Counted from the stretch's first letter, positions 54,081 through 63,583 are shown. The stretch: DNA of 64,000 nucleotides from Qipengyuania polymorpha (GCF_019711435.1 NZ_JAIGNK010000002.1:248001-312000); one strand, 5' to 3'. Translations and numbers: made by a program. The notes: generated by a model not told the origin, from the sequence alone.

Positions 54081-55369
54081 TTCAGGCCCTCCACCAGTTC
54101 GCGGAAATGCTCGCCGCGCTTTTCGAAGTCTTGATATTGGTCGAAGCTGGCGCAGGCGGGGGAGAGGAGGACGGTGTCGCCTGCTTGCGCCGCGGCGGCA
54201 GCGGAGGTCACAGCGCGGTCGAGCGTTTCGCACTGCTCCACCGGCACGCGGCCTTCCAGCAGGGCGGCAAAGTCCGGACCAGCCTTGCCTATGGTGTAGG
54301 CGGCTTTGACGTGGCCTAGTTCGGCCTCGCACTCGCCCAGCCCCGGCTCCTTGGCGAGCCCGCCGAGGATCCAGTGGATTTTGTCGAACGCCGCGAGAGC
54401 GGGCGCGGACGCAGCGGTGTTGGTGCCCTTGCTGTCGTTGACGTAAGCGACGCCCGCGATTTCCGCGAGCCGCTCCATGCGGTGGGGGAGGCCGGAATAG
54501 GTTCGCAAGCCCGAAGCGATCTCTTCTTCAGAAAGGCCCACGGCCTCGGTGGCAGCTATGGCCATCTGGGCGTTCTCGCCATTGTGTGGTCCTTGAAGGC
54601 CCGGCCAATCTTCCTGCGATCCCAAGACGGTCGCATCGCGGTGGGTCTTTCCGTCTTCACCGAAAACACCCCAGACATCCCATGGATCGGTCATCACAAG
54701 GCGATCAAACGGCTCCAAGCGCCAGTGGTCTTCCGACTGCATTTCGAAGAGGCGCAATTTTGAGGCGCGATAACGTTCGAAATCCCCATCATACCGATCG
54801 AGATGGTCCGGCGTGATGTTCAGCAACACCGCCACGTCGCAATCGAGAGAATAGGTCAGGTCGATCTGGTAGCTCGACAGCTCCAGCACATAGACCCCGC
54901 CTTCCGGAAGCGGCTCCTGCTCGAGGATCGGGAGGCCGATATTGCCGCCCATAGTCGTCGGCACGCCTGCGGTCTTGAGGATATGGTGGACCAGCGCGGT
55001 GGTGGTCGACTTGCCATTGGTGCCGGTGATGCCGACGACCTTGTGTGGCGGCAGGTGCGGCCTCGCCTGTGCGAAGAGTTCGATATCTCCAATCACCGGC
55101 ACGCCGAAGCTGTCGGCATGCGGCTTGATCGGATGGGTGTTGAGCGGGACGCCGGGGCTGACGATGACACCTGCATAGCCGGTGAGGTCCGCCTCGAGCG
55201 GGTCGCCAATGGCGCAGCGTCCATTGTAGGGCTCGCGCGCTTCCTCGCGGTCGTCCCACACCAGCACATCCGCGCCAGCCGCGAGCAGCGCCTCGACCGT
55301 CGCCCGGCCGGACCGCGCGAGGCCGAGCACCGCGTATTTCTTGTCCTTCCAGGCGGGCGAGGTGATCAC
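54077..55369 (-). CDS. murD: UDP-N-acetylmuramoylalanine--D-glutamate ligase
   Basis: A 430-residue Mur ligase adding D-Glu. KYAVLGLARSGRATVEAL at the N-terminus, the P-loop GITGTNGKSTTTAL, the LELSSYQID motif, NITPDHLDRY and YVNDSKGTN are diagnostic. The GTG at 55369 is chosen; frames extending further upstream run into a palindromic repeat element and are not coding. This is the one junction in the core of the cluster with a large gap (130 bases to mraY). Confidence 0.95.
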   Translation of the reverse strand: MITSPAWKDKKYAVLGLARSGRATVEALLAAGADVLVWDDREEAREPYNGRCAIGDPLEADLTGYAGVIVSPGVPLNTHPIKPHADSFGVPVIGDIELFAQARPHLPPHKVVGITGTNGKSTTTALVHHILKTAGVPTTMGGNIGLPILEQEPLPEGGVYVLELSSYQIDLTYSLDCDVAVLLNITPDHLDRYDGDFERYRASKLRLFEMQSEDHWRLEPFDRLVMTDPWDVWGVFGEDGKTHRDATVLGSQEDWPGLQGPHNGENAQMAIAATEAVGLSEEEIASGLRTYSGLPHRMERLAEIAGVAYVNDSKGTNTAASAPALAAFDKIHWILGGLAKEPGLGECEAELGHVKAAYTIGKAGPDFAALLEGRVPVEQCETLDRAVTSAAAAAQAGDTVLLSPACASFDQYQDFEKRGEHFRELVEGLK

Positions 55370-55376
55370 GTGACCA

Positions 55377-55490
55377 GCCCCCTCCGACCCTCGCGATGCG
55401 AGGGCCACCTCCCCCAGTGGGGGAGGCTCTCGGCGAATGGAAACTCCCCCCTTGGGGGAGGTGGCGGCGCGCAGCGCCGACGGAGGGGGC
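55377..55490. repeat. 114-bp multi-hairpin palindromic intergenic element
   Basis: The outer arms GCCCCCTCCG (55377-55386) and CGGAGGGGGC (55481-55490) are perfect 10-bp inverted repeats. Inside are four smaller stems: CCCTCGC/GCGAGGG (55388-55404), CCTCCCCC/GGGGGAGG (55408-55426), CTCCCCC/GGGGGAG (55444-55460) and GGCGC/GCGCC near 55466-55478. The overall fold is cloverleaf-like. It resembles REP-like elements scattered in sphingomonad intergenic regions. It fills nearly all the space between the mraY stop (55500) and the murD start (55369). Confidence 0.85.
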
Positions 55491-55499
55491 AAGGCGCGA

Positions 55500-56570
55500 T
55501 CATCTCAATTTGAGCGTCGCAAGCCCCAGAAGTGCGAGCACGATGGCGACGATCCAGAAGCGGATGACGACCTTGCTCTCCGACCAGCCGAGCTGCTCGA
55601 AATGGTGGTGGATTGGGGCCATACGGAAGACCCGCCGCCCGGTGCGCTTGAACCAGAAGACCTGGATGATGACCGAAAGCGCCTCGAACACAAACAGCCC
55701 GCCGACGATCGCCAGCACGACCTCGTGATGCGTCGCCACGGCAATCGCACCCAGCGCGCCGCCCAGCGCCAGCGAGCCGGTGTCACCCATGAAGACGGCG
55801 GCCGGAGGCGCGTTGAACCACAGGAAGGCAAGCCCAGCCCCCATAATGGCGGCACAGAAGATGGCCAGCTCGCCCGCGCCTTCGACATAGGGAATGCCGA
55901 GATATTCCGAATAGTCCACGCGGCCCACGAGATAGGCGATGACGGCGAAAGTGCCCGCCGCGATGATCACCGGCATGGTGGCAAGGCCATCCAGCCCGTC
56001 GGTGAGGTTCACCGCATTGCCCGCGCCGACGATGACCGTGGCAGCGAAGACGTAATAAAGCGGCCCCAGCTCGATGCCGAAATCATTGACGAAGGGCACG
56101 TAGACGAAGGTGTTGATCTGGCTGACGATGATGTAGCTCGCGATGCCCGCGACAGCGAACTCCATCAGCAGCCTGACGCGCGCCGACACGCCCTTGTGGC
56201 TGGCCTTGGTGACCTTGTCGTAATCGTCGAGGAAACCGATGATGCCGAAGCCGCCGGTCACGGCGAGGCAGGCCCAGATGAAGGGATTTGACAGGTCCAT
56301 CCACAGCAGCAGCGAGATGAACAGGCTGACCAGGATCATCAATCCGCCCATCGTCGGCGTGCCGACCTTGGCGAGGTGGGTCTGCGGCCCGTCCTCGCGG
56401 ATCGGCTGGCCCTTGCCCTGCCGCACGCGCAGCATGTCGATGAAGCGCGGACCGATGAACAGGCCGATGATGAGCGCCGTCAGCAGCGTCGCGCCCGCGC
56501 GCGCCGTCTGGTAGCGCACGAGGTTGAACAGCCCTTCGAAATTGAAATACTCGGCGAGGAGATAAAGCAT
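55500..56570 (-). CDS. mraY: Phospho-N-acetylmuramoyl-pentapeptide transferase
   Basis: A 356-residue ten-helix membrane enzyme that makes lipid I from UDP-MurNAc-pentapeptide and undecaprenyl phosphate. [15 protein letters not shown] (aspartate pair), [28 protein letters not shown] and the [11 protein letters not shown] histidine loop are the family signatures. Fifteen bases separate it from murF. Confidence 0.97.
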   Translation of the reverse strand: MLYLLAEYFNFEGLFNLVRYQTARAGATLLTALIIGLFIGPRFIDMLRVRQGKGQPIREDGPQTHLAKVGTPTMGGLMILVSLFISLLLWMDLSNPFIWACLAVTGGFGIIGFLDDYDKVTKASHKGVSARVRLLMEFAVAGIASYIIVSQINTFVYVPFVNDFGIELGPLYYVFAATVIVGAGNAVNLTDGLDGLATMPVIIAAGTFAVIAYLVGRVDYSEYLGIPYVEGAGELAIFCAAIMGAGLAFLWFNAPPAAVFMGDTGSLALGGALGAIAVATHHEVVLAIVGGLFVFEALSVIIQVFWFKRTGRRVFRMAPIHHHFEQLGWSESKVVIRFWIVAIVLALLGLATLKLR

Positions 56571-56585
56571 CGGCCTCGTCGGCTC

Positions 56586-58052
56586 CTAACTTGCGCGGGT
56601 GAAGTGATCCACGAGCTTGCCCAGCCCGACCGAATTGGAGCCTTTGACCAGCACGGCATCGCCCGCAACGATCCCGAAATCCTCCAGCATCCCGATAGCC
56701 TCTTCGGCCGAATTGCAATGCTCCCACTCGAGCGGATTGCCAAGCGAATTGAAGGCGGGTTTCCCCAGTTCACGGGCCAGTGCGCGCATCTCGTCGCCCA
56801 CCAGCAACGCATAGTCGACATCGGCTGCAATCAAGGGTTCTGACAGCGCCCCGTGAAACTTGTCGCCGAAGTCGCCCAGCTCCTTCATCGAACCCAGCAC
56901 GGCGATGCGGCGGGTGGATGGTGTCTGGCCCAATTGCGCGAGCGTTGCGCGCATGCTGGCGGGATTGGCGTTGTAGCTTTCGTCGATGAGCAGGGCCTTG
57001 CCGCCGGGTACGTCGATACCATGCCGCGCGCCGCGGCCCTTCAGCCCGCCCATTTCGGCGAGCGCGAGACCGGCAGCGGCCATGTCGCCGCCTGCCGCAC
57101 GGACTGCCGCCATGACGGCCAGCGAGTTGATGACCCAGTGGTCCCCCGGCTCGGCGACGGTGTAGCAGAGGCGACCGGAATCGAATTCGCAAGTCACGAG
57201 GCTGCCGCCATTGGCGCTGGGGATGGCGTCGAGCAGGCGCATGTCGGCATGCGGGGCGCGGCCGAAGCTGACGACCTTTGCATCCATCCGCAGCGCGGCG
57301 AGGCGCAGGCGCTCGAAATGCTCGCTGTCGGCAGGGATGACGGCAATGCCGCCCGGCTCCAATCCGGCAAAGATTTCGGCCTTGGCCTCGGCGATGGCCT
57401 CCATCGAGCCCAGGTTCTCGATATGCGCGGGCGCGATGGTGGTGATGACGGCGACATGCGGGCGGACCTGCGTGGTCAGGCCTTCGATTTCGCCGGCATG
57501 GTTCATGCCCATCTCAAAAATGCCGAAACGGCTGCGCGCAGGCATGCGTGCGAGGCTGAGGGGAACACCGACATGGTTGTTATAGCTGCGCGTCGAGCGA
57601 TGCGCCGCGCCGCGGCTGGCGCGTTCGAGGCTGGCGAAGATGGCTTCCTTCACCCCGGTCTTGCCGACCGAGCCGGTGACGCCGATGATTTTTGCCCCGG
57701 TCCGGCTGCGGGCTGCGCGGGCGAGTGCTTTCAGCGCTTCGGTCGTGTCTTCGACGAGGATGTGCGGGTAATCCACGGGGCGGTCGACGATGGCCGCGGC
57801 TGCGCCGTTCTGGAATGCCTTGTCGAGGAAGCGATGGCCGTCCATCGCCTCGCCCTTGAGCGCGACGAAAAGGTCACCGTTCACAACGTCGCGGCTGTCC
57901 ATTTCGACACCGGCGACCTGGAAATCGCAGCTCGCGGTCCCGCCGACGGCCTCGGCAATCGCCTTCGCGTCCCACAGCGTGAGCGGCAGGCGGTCGCGAT
58001 CCTCGACCGGCCATTCCATATAGGCTGGGTGGCGCAGGATGGCGGCGCTCAT
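56586..58052 (-). CDS. murF: UDP-N-acetylmuramoyl-tripeptide--D-alanyl-D-alanine ligase
   Basis: A 488-residue Mur ligase adding D-Ala-D-Ala. Motifs: VAGVEMDSRDVVNGDLFVAL, the P-loop GVTGSVGKTGVKEA, NNHVGVPLSL, EMGMNHAGEI, IDESYNANPASM and the C-terminal LVKGSNSVGL. It overlaps the murE stop by 4 bases. The length includes a short N-terminal extension before the first domain, since the family is usually 450-470 residues. Confidence 0.96.
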   Translation of the reverse strand: MSAAILRHPAYMEWPVEDRDRLPLTLWDAKAIAEAVGGTASCDFQVAGVEMDSRDVVNGDLFVALKGEAMDGHRFLDKAFQNGAAAAIVDRPVDYPHILVEDTTEALKALARAARSRTGAKIIGVTGSVGKTGVKEAIFASLERASRGAAHRSTRSYNNHVGVPLSLARMPARSRFGIFEMGMNHAGEIEGLTTQVRPHVAVITTIAPAHIENLGSMEAIAEAKAEIFAGLEPGGIAVIPADSEHFERLRLAALRMDAKVVSFGRAPHADMRLLDAIPSANGGSLVTCEFDSGRLCYTVAEPGDHWVINSLAVMAAVRAAGGDMAAAGLALAEMGGLKGRGARHGIDVPGGKALLIDESYNANPASMRATLAQLGQTPSTRRIAVLGSMKELGDFGDKFHGALSEPLIAADVDYALLVGDEMRALARELGKPAFNSLGNPLEWEHCNSAEEAIGMLEDFGIVAGDAVLVKGSNSVGLGKLVDHFTRAS

Positions 58053-59527
58053 GCGTCACCTCTGGCGATAAGCGCCGCGCATTCGCGTGCGACCTCGACG
58101 TCGTCGAAGGGATGGACCCGCATGTTTTCTCCCGATCCGATGATTTGACCCGTTTCGTGACCCTTGCCCGCGACGAGGACGATGTCGTCCTTCCCCGCCT
58201 CGGCAATGGCTGCATGGATGGCTTCGCGACGTCCGCCCACTTCGCGTGCATTCGGCGCGCCTTCAAGCACCGCGCGGCGGATTTCCGCAGCATCTTCACC
58301 GCGGGGGTTGTCGTCAGTGACAATGACGAGGTCGCTCGCCTTGGCCGCCGCCTCGCCCATGGGCGCGCGCTTGCCGTGGTCGCGGTCGCCGCCTGCACCG
58401 AAGACGGTGATGAGACGGCCTGTGACATGCGGACGCAGAGCCGCGATGGCTGCTTCCAGCGCGTCGGGCGTATGTGCGTAATCGATATAGACCGGAGCGC
58501 CGCTGGGCGCGATGACCGCGCGTTCGAGACGGCCGCGAACGGGCTGGAGCCGTGCGACGGCATCCCACACGCGGCTCGCGTCGATACCGGTGGCGAGCGC
58601 AAGACCAGCAGAGGTCAGCGCGTTGGACACCTGGTAGGCCCCGATGAGCGGCAGGTTGATGGTCCGCTCGGTCCCGTCATGCTCGACGGTTAGCGACTGG
58701 CCGAGCTGCGTCGGTTCGCGGCGGGTGAGGCGGATGTCCTCGCCCTGCTCGCCCACGGTCATGACCTTCAGCCCGCGGCTTTGCGCATGTTCGACGACGC
58801 GCTTGTTCCAGCCGCTGTCGCCCGCGCCCATCCACACGACTGCCGTCGCGCCATCCGAAACCACCTCGTCGAAGAGGCGCATCTTGGCGGCGAAATAGTC
58901 TTCCATGTCCGCGTGGTAATCGAGGTGGTCGCGGCTGAAATTTGTGAAGCCTGCCGCTTCGACCGGAATGCCCTCGTTGCGATATTGCGAGAGGCCGTGG
59001 CTCGATGCTTCGTAGGCGACATGCGTCACGCCCTCGCGAGCCAGCCCGCTCATGTTCGAGAGGAAAGTGACGATATCGGGCGTGGTGAGGCCGGTCGAAA
59101 CGCTTTCGTCCGGCGTGGTGACACCCAGCGTCCCGATGCTCGCCGCGCGCTCGCCCGACATGCGCCAGATCTGCCGTGTCATTTCGACGCAGCTGGTTTT
59201 CCCGTTGGTCCCGGTGACCGCGACGATATGCTCGGGCACGGGCGTGAAGAACTGTGCGGCCATGTCGGCAAAGCACTTGCGAGGGTTGTCGCTGGCGATG
59301 TGGACTGCGCCTCCGACCTTCGCCTCGGGACGCGCGACTACGGCCACGGCACCCGCCTCGATGGCGGCGGGGATGAAGTCCTCGCCATTGACCTGCGTGC
59401 CCTGGAACGCGCCGAACACGGTGCCCGGCGCAACCTTGCGATTGTCGATGGCGAAGCCGGTCACGGTGACCTCACCGCCTTCGGGGCAAACGACGCCTGC
59501 CCTATCGCAAATCTTACTCAGCTTCAT
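58049..59527 (-). CDS. murE: UDP-N-acetylmuramoyl-L-alanyl-D-glutamate--2,6-diaminopimelate ligase
   Basis: A 492-residue Mur ligase adding meso-diaminopimelate. VTGFAIDNRKVAPGTVFGAF, the P-loop AVTGTNGKTSCVEM, EASSHGLSQYR, and DYAHTPDALEAA are present. The specificity loop TDDNPRGEDAAEIRR contains the DNPR signature of the diaminopimelate-adding enzyme. Its first 14 bases overlap the end of ftsI. A 106-codon in-frame extension inside ftsI is rejected. Confidence 0.97.
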   Translation of the reverse strand: MKLSKICDRAGVVCPEGGEVTVTGFAIDNRKVAPGTVFGAFQGTQVNGEDFIPAAIEAGAVAVVARPEAKVGGAVHIASDNPRKCFADMAAQFFTPVPEHIVAVTGTNGKTSCVEMTRQIWRMSGERAASIGTLGVTTPDESVSTGLTTPDIVTFLSNMSGLAREGVTHVAYEASSHGLSQYRNEGIPVEAAGFTNFSRDHLDYHADMEDYFAAKMRLFDEVVSDGATAVVWMGAGDSGWNKRVVEHAQSRGLKVMTVGEQGEDIRLTRREPTQLGQSLTVEHDGTERTINLPLIGAYQVSNALTSAGLALATGIDASRVWDAVARLQPVRGRLERAVIAPSGAPVYIDYAHTPDALEAAIAALRPHVTGRLITVFGAGGDRDHGKRAPMGEAAAKASDLVIVTDDNPRGEDAAEIRRAVLEGAPNAREVGGRREAIHAAIAEAGKDDIVLVAGKGHETGQIIGSGENMRVHPFDDVEVARECAALIARGDA

Positions 59528-61271
59528 TCTGCGCCTCGGGAATAAGCGGGGTGATGGCGGAAATATCGATATCACGCGTGTCGTCGGGACGCACGCCGAT
59601 GAGCGGGCCGATGCGCGGAACGAGGCGGCCCACGATGGGCGCAGCGTTCCATGCGGCGGTGCGCTGGTAGGAGCTGGCGAGCGTACCCTTGGGCTCGTCG
59701 AGCATGGCGATAACGACGTAGCGCGGACGATCCATCGGGAACGCGGCCGCGAAGGTCGAGACCAGAGCGGTGCGGCGATAACCCGCCTTGCCGCCCGGCT
59801 TTTCGGCCGAACCGGTCTTGCCGCCCACGCGGTAGCCCGGCGCATCGGCGTTGCGGCCGGTCCCGTAAATCGCGATGGCGCGCATCATCTGGCGCATGCG
59901 GCTGGAAGTCGAGGCCTTGAACACGCGGCGCCCCTTGGGCGCTTCGCCCGGGCCCAGCTTTTTGAGCGTGGCAGGACGGTAGACGCCGCCATTCACCATC
60001 GCGGCATAGGCGCTGGCGAGGTGCAGCGGAGTAACCGCGATACCGTGACCGAAGCCAACAGTCATATTGGTGAGGCGCGCCCATTTGTCGCCCGGCCACA
60101 GCGGGAAGCCCTTGGCAGGCAGTTCGATTTCCGGACGGCCGTTCATACCCAGGTCTATCATGTACTGGCGGAGGCGTTCCGGCCCCATCTCGTCGGCGAT
60201 GCGCGCACTGGTCGTGTTCGACGAGTGGATGAGCGTTTCCACCGCGTTGAGATCGTCGCCCATCTCGTGGCTGTCACGGATGGTGAAACGGCCGACCTTG
60301 ACCGGCGAGGCATCGAAACGCCGACCCAAATCGCGGATAACACCCGCGTCGATGGCTGCAGCCACGGTCAGCGGCTTGAAGGTCGAACCGAGTTCATAGA
60401 CCTGGTTGGTCACGCGGTTAAACATCAGCTTCTGGCCTTCGGCATCGATCTTGTTGGGGTCGAACTCGGGGAGCGATGCGAGCGCGATGACCTCGCCCGT
60501 GTCGACATCGAGCACGATGCCGGCGCCGCCCTGCGCCTGCGTCAACTTCATGCCGCGGCGCAGTTCGTCTTCCAGCGCGCCCTGCACGCGGACATCGATG
60601 GACAGCGCCACCGGTGTGCCGCGGGTAAGCGGGCTGGAGAGATGCTCGTCGAACACCTGCTCCATGCCGACGCGGCCCTTGCCGTCGGCGGCGACATAGC
60701 CGAGCACGTGCGCCGCCATCTGCCCCTGCGGATAGTGGCGGTCTTCTTCCATCGGCATTTCGAGCGCGAGCTCGCCTAGTTCCTGCACCTGGTTGGCTTC
60801 TTCCGGCAGCAGGCGCTTGCGGATGTAGAATCCCTTGCCCTTGGCGAGGCGAGCAGCCGTGTCAGCCTCGTCGAGGTCGGGGAAGATGGCTTTGAGCTTC
60901 GCTGCGACCTCTTGCGGCGCGGCCACCAGCGGCGCTTCACCCTCACCCATCGCCTCGGGGTTGAACCACAGGGCATAGGCAGGGAAAGCGCGCGCCATGG
61001 GCACGCCGTTGCGGTCGACGATTTCGCCGCGGTCGGGCAGCAAGGCCGCTTCGAGCGACGTCGCCCGCGCACCTTCGCCGCCGGAGCCGAGATAGACGAT
61101 ACGGCTCACCGCCATCAGGGCGACGAGCGCGAAGGCCAGCGCTATCCACAAGACGCGCCAGCGCGCGAGGTCGAGCGATTTCTGGCGAATGCTGACGAGT
61201 TGCACCCGCCCGCTCGCCATCGCCATGCTAACCGCTCCCGGTCCACCGTGGAGAGCGGAGAATGCGTTCAC
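59514..61271 (-). CDS. ftsI: Septal transpeptidase FtsI (class B PBP3)
   Basis: A 585-residue class B penicillin-binding protein: membrane helix about residues 40-58, pedestal domain from RGEIVDRNGVPMA, and a transpeptidase domain with active Ser296 in ELGSTFKP, the SSN motif (IHSSNTTSA) and KTGSAEK. It cross-links septal peptidoglycan with FtsW. The GTG at 61271 overlaps the ftsL-like stop (GTGA). Confidence 0.96.
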   Translation of the reverse strand: MNAFSALHGGPGAVSMAMASGRVQLVSIRQKSLDLARWRVLWIALAFALVALMAVSRIVYLGSGGEGARATSLEAALLPDRGEIVDRNGVPMARAFPAYALWFNPEAMGEGEAPLVAAPQEVAAKLKAIFPDLDEADTAARLAKGKGFYIRKRLLPEEANQVQELGELALEMPMEEDRHYPQGQMAAHVLGYVAADGKGRVGMEQVFDEHLSSPLTRGTPVALSIDVRVQGALEDELRRGMKLTQAQGGAGIVLDVDTGEVIALASLPEFDPNKIDAEGQKLMFNRVTNQVYELGSTFKPLTVAAAIDAGVIRDLGRRFDASPVKVGRFTIRDSHEMGDDLNAVETLIHSSNTTSARIADEMGPERLRQYMIDLGMNGRPEIELPAKGFPLWPGDKWARLTNMTVGFGHGIAVTPLHLASAYAAMVNGGVYRPATLKKLGPGEAPKGRRVFKASTSSRMRQMMRAIAIYGTGRNADAPGYRVGGKTGSAEKPGGKAGYRRTALVSTFAAAFPMDRPRYVVIAMLDEPKGTLASSYQRTAAWNAAPIVGRLVPRIGPLIGVRPDDTRDIDISAITPLIPEAQNEAE

Positions 61272-61789
61272 CGGGCAGCCTCGGCGAGAGCGACGGAGGA
61301 AGCTGCGGGACGCGCAAGCCGCTGGGCAAGGCTGGAGGCAAGCTGGCGGGTCGGCTCTTCGGCGCTGACCGCAGCCACCGTTACCGTTTCGCCTGCATCA
61401 TCGCTATCGAGCCAGTCGCCAAACAGGCTGTCATCCTCGAGAGGAGCTGTATCGGCCTTGGCAACCCGTATCATTTCAGGTGCATCCATGCCGCGCGGCG
61501 TGCCGAGTGCTGCAAGCTGGCGCTCGTGCTCGACATACTGGTCGGCGCGCGGGGCATCATAGCCGAACTCGACCTGGTTCCATGCCGCAAGCTGCGCCTG
61601 GCTGGCGCGAGTCTGAAATTCGGTTTCCAGCATCAGCTTCGATTTTTCCGCCGCGATAATCTGGCGCTCGAGCAGGCGCACCTCGCTCTTCACTGCGTTC
61701 ACGCGGAACGTCAGCGCGAGGAAGATGGCGACACTGAAGCCCATCACCAGCAGCCAGCCGATTTGTCGGATGCGCGATGTCTGGGCCAT
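61268..61789 (-). CDS. ftsL: FtsL-like division protein
   Basis: A 173-residue bitopic protein: short basic N-terminus, membrane helix (GWLLVMGFSVAIFLALTF, about 11-28), a coiled-coil segment (VKSEVRLLERQIIAAEKSKLMLETEF, about 33-58), then an acidic and Ala-rich tail about 100 residues longer than typical FtsL. Sequence conservation in this family is low; identification rests on the topology and the invariant rsmH-ftsL-ftsI position. It overlaps rsmH by one base (TAATG). Confidence 0.85.
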   Translation of the reverse strand: MAQTSRIRQIGWLLVMGFSVAIFLALTFRVNAVKSEVRLLERQIIAAEKSKLMLETEFQTRASQAQLAAWNQVEFGYDAPRADQYVEHERQLAALGTPRGMDAPEMIRVAKADTAPLEDDSLFGDWLDSDDAGETVTVAAVSAEEPTRQLASSLAQRLARPAASSVALAEAAR

Positions 61790-62727
61790 TATGCGGCCTC
61801 CCTTGCCGGTGTCGAGGTACGGGTCGCGTGGCGCAGCACCGAGGAGCGCGCACGCGGGTTGCGGTCAATCTCTGCCGCGCCGGGCTTGATTGCCTTGGAA
61901 ACTTTCGAAAAAACCGGATCGTCCTGCGCCACCATGGGGACGTGACGCGAGGCACTCGGGGTTGAGGATGCCTCGCGCAGGAAGCGCTTGACGATCCGGT
62001 CTTCGAGGCTGTGAAAGCTGACCACGGCAAGGCGGCCCCCTTCACGCAACAGGTGTTCGGCTGCCGACAACCCTTGGGACAGTTCGTCGAGTTCGCCGTT
62101 CACGTGAATTCTGATGGCCTGGAAGGTCCGCGTGGCGGGATCCTTCTTGTCATGTGGCTTATGGCCCAGTGCCTTGCGCACGACGCGGGCAAGTTCGCCG
62201 GTCGTTGCCAGCGGACGCGCCGCCACGATGGCGCGCGCGACGCGGCGCGACTGGCGCTCCTCGCCATACTGGTAAATGACGTCGGCAATCGTGCTTTCCT
62301 CGGCAGTGTTGAGGAAATCGGCCGCGCTCTCGCCGTCCTGGCTCATGCGCATGTCGAGCGGGCCGTCGGAGGAGAACGCGAAACCACGCTCCGCTTGGTC
62401 GAGCTGCATCGACGAGACACCGATATCCATCACCACCCCGTCGACACGCTCCACACCGGCGGCGCGCATGACGTCCAGCATTTCCGAAAAGCGATGCGAG
62501 TGAAGGATAAGGCGGGGCGGAGTACTCTCCGTCTCCCGCCAGTTGCGACCCGCTGCAATGGCATCGGGATCCCGGTCGAAAGCATGCACCGTCGCGCCGC
62601 GTTCGAGCAGCGCGCGCGTATAACCGCCCGCACCGAAGGTCGCGTCGATAAGGACGTCACCCGGCTGCGGGTCGAGCGCTTCGACGACTTCGTCGAGCAG
62701 GACAGGGATGTGCGGTGCGCCGGTCAT
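61789..62727 (-). CDS. rsmH: 16S rRNA (cytosine1402-N4)-methyltransferase
   Basis: A 312-residue SAM-dependent methyltransferase (MraW) modifying C1402 in the ribosomal P site. [15 protein letters not shown] opens the protein; [17 protein letters not shown] is the SAM loop; [28 protein letters not shown] and [17 protein letters not shown] are diagnostic. Its ATG overlaps the mraZ stop by 4 bases. Confidence 0.97.
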   Translation of the reverse strand: MTGAPHIPVLLDEVVEALDPQPGDVLIDATFGAGGYTRALLERGATVHAFDRDPDAIAAGRNWRETESTPPRLILHSHRFSEMLDVMRAAGVERVDGVVMDIGVSSMQLDQAERGFAFSSDGPLDMRMSQDGESAADFLNTAEESTIADVIYQYGEERQSRRVARAIVAARPLATTGELARVVRKALGHKPHDKKDPATRTFQAIRIHVNGELDELSQGLSAAEHLLREGGRLAVVSFHSLEDRIVKRFLREASSTPSASRHVPMVAQDDPVFSKVSKAIKPGAAEIDRNPRARSSVLRHATRTSTPAREAA

Positions 62728-63224
62728 TTGCCCCCACCCTTGCCGGATTTGGCCTTGGCATCGGCCAGCAGGCTTTCGCAGGCCGCCTTGGCGCTAGCCC
62801 AGTCGTCGCCCATTTCGGCGAGCTGGTCGGGGTTCCACAGCGTAAAGAAGCGGCCGCCGCCCTGAAAGTAGAGGCCATCCTCGATCTTGCCGAGGGCGCG
62901 CAGGTGTTCGGGCATGACGAAGCGGCCGCTGTCGTCGAAGGGCATTTCGATGAAGCCGAAGAGCTGGCTGGCACGGGTATCGCGGTCGAAATCCTTGCCC
63001 ACGCGCACGGCGATTTCCTCTTCGCGATCGAGCTGGGCTTCCAGCTCTTCCTTGCGCGACAGGCCGAAGCCGACGAGGCAATTCCACGTGGGGTGCTTCA
63101 TGAGGCAAAGGATGCGGCCGTCGGAGCTTTCCTTTACGGCCTTGCGGAACAGCGGCGGAAGCACAAAGCGGCCCTTATCGCCCGCAGGCGAGTAAGCTTG
63201 TCCGCTGTACCCTCCGAATTGCAC
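62724..63224 (-). CDS. mraZ: Transcriptional regulator MraZ
   Basis: A 166-residue AbrB-like DNA-binding protein with two MraZ/SpoVT folds. Both have the DKGRFVLPP / [11 protein letters not shown] motif (DxxGRxxxP). In E. coli and mycoplasmas it forms ring oligomers on repeats upstream of its own gene and controls the dcw cluster. The GTG at 63224 (product [12 protein letters not shown]) follows GGGGAC and matches the usual N-terminus; a 66-codon in-frame extension upstream is rejected. First gene of the cluster. Confidence 0.94.
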   Translation of the reverse strand: MQFGGYSGQAYSPAGDKGRFVLPPLFRKAVKESSDGRILCLMKHPTWNCLVGFGLSRKEELEAQLDREEEIAVRVGKDFDRDTRASQLFGFIEMPFDDSGRFVMPEHLRALGKIEDGLYFQGGGRFFTLWNPDQLAEMGDDWASAKAACESLLADAKAKSGKGGGK

Positions 63225-63367
63225 TGCCCTGTCCCCAGTTGGCGTTTTCACCTCTTTCGCCGGACACACCTCCCCCGTCCGCAAAAGCGCGAGCTTTCGC
63301 GGCGCGCCCCACGTTGAGTGGTGCGCGCAAAGACACTGGCATGTCCGATGTCGTGATGATTTATCGC

Positions 63368-63411
63368 GGGAGACGCGGGGATGGAAGGGAAAATTGCGGG
63401 ATTTTACGGGA
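63368..63411 (+). promoter_or_regulatory. Proximal GGGA array (5 copies, about 10-bp spacing): probable MraZ operator
   Basis: GGGA begins at 63368, 63378, 63387, 63398 and 63408 on the plus strand (steps 10, 9, 11, 10). E. coli MraZ binds direct TGGGN repeats separated by 5 bases (10-bp period) in front of mraZ, so this array is the natural candidate operator. Here the G-rich strand is the one opposite to mraZ coding. Confidence 0.65.
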
Positions 63412-63520
63412 TTGACCTGCAAGCTGCTGATTTTTATCAGTATTTAATCTCGCAATCCTGTTGATATCCTTAACAGAGTGTAACGCTAGCCTACGGAAAA
63501 CCAACGGGAATCAGCGGAGG

Positions 63521-63578
63521 TCCCGCGCCATCCCCGGACGAGTCCCGCGTTTTCCCGTATCGAGTCCCGTGATTTCCC
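63521..63578 (-). repeat. Distal GGGA array (6 copies, alternating 10/12-bp spacing; 22-bp unit x3)
   Basis: TCCC on the plus strand begins at 63521, 63531, 63543, 63553, 63565 and 63575 (steps 10, 12, 10, 12, 10); read on the minus strand these are CGGGA or CGGGGA direct repeats. Two of the three 22-bp units are closely similar (ACGGGAAA...CGGGACTCG). The orientation is opposite to the proximal array, and the two arrays face each other across the AT-rich core. Confidence 0.7.
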
Positions 63579-63583
63579 GTGTG

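Larger units (their letters stand above)
63225..63583 (-). other. mraZ/dcw leader and promoter region (359 bp, no gene)
   Basis: From the mraZ start outwards: a GC-rich leader (63225-63360), a five-copy GGGA array on the plus strand (63368-63411), an AT-rich core (63420-63500) with the inverted repeat CTGAT-TTTT-ATCAG at 63427-63440, and a six-copy TCCC array (63521-63578) ending 5 bases before the upstream gene's stop. The promoter is probably in the AT-rich core, but no -35/-10 pair is convincing. Confidence 0.7.

Noticed and set aside
63368-63578. CRISPR array
   Set aside because: The repeated units are only 4-6 bases (22-bp superunits), with no spacers of CRISPR size and no cas genes; an operator array fits better.
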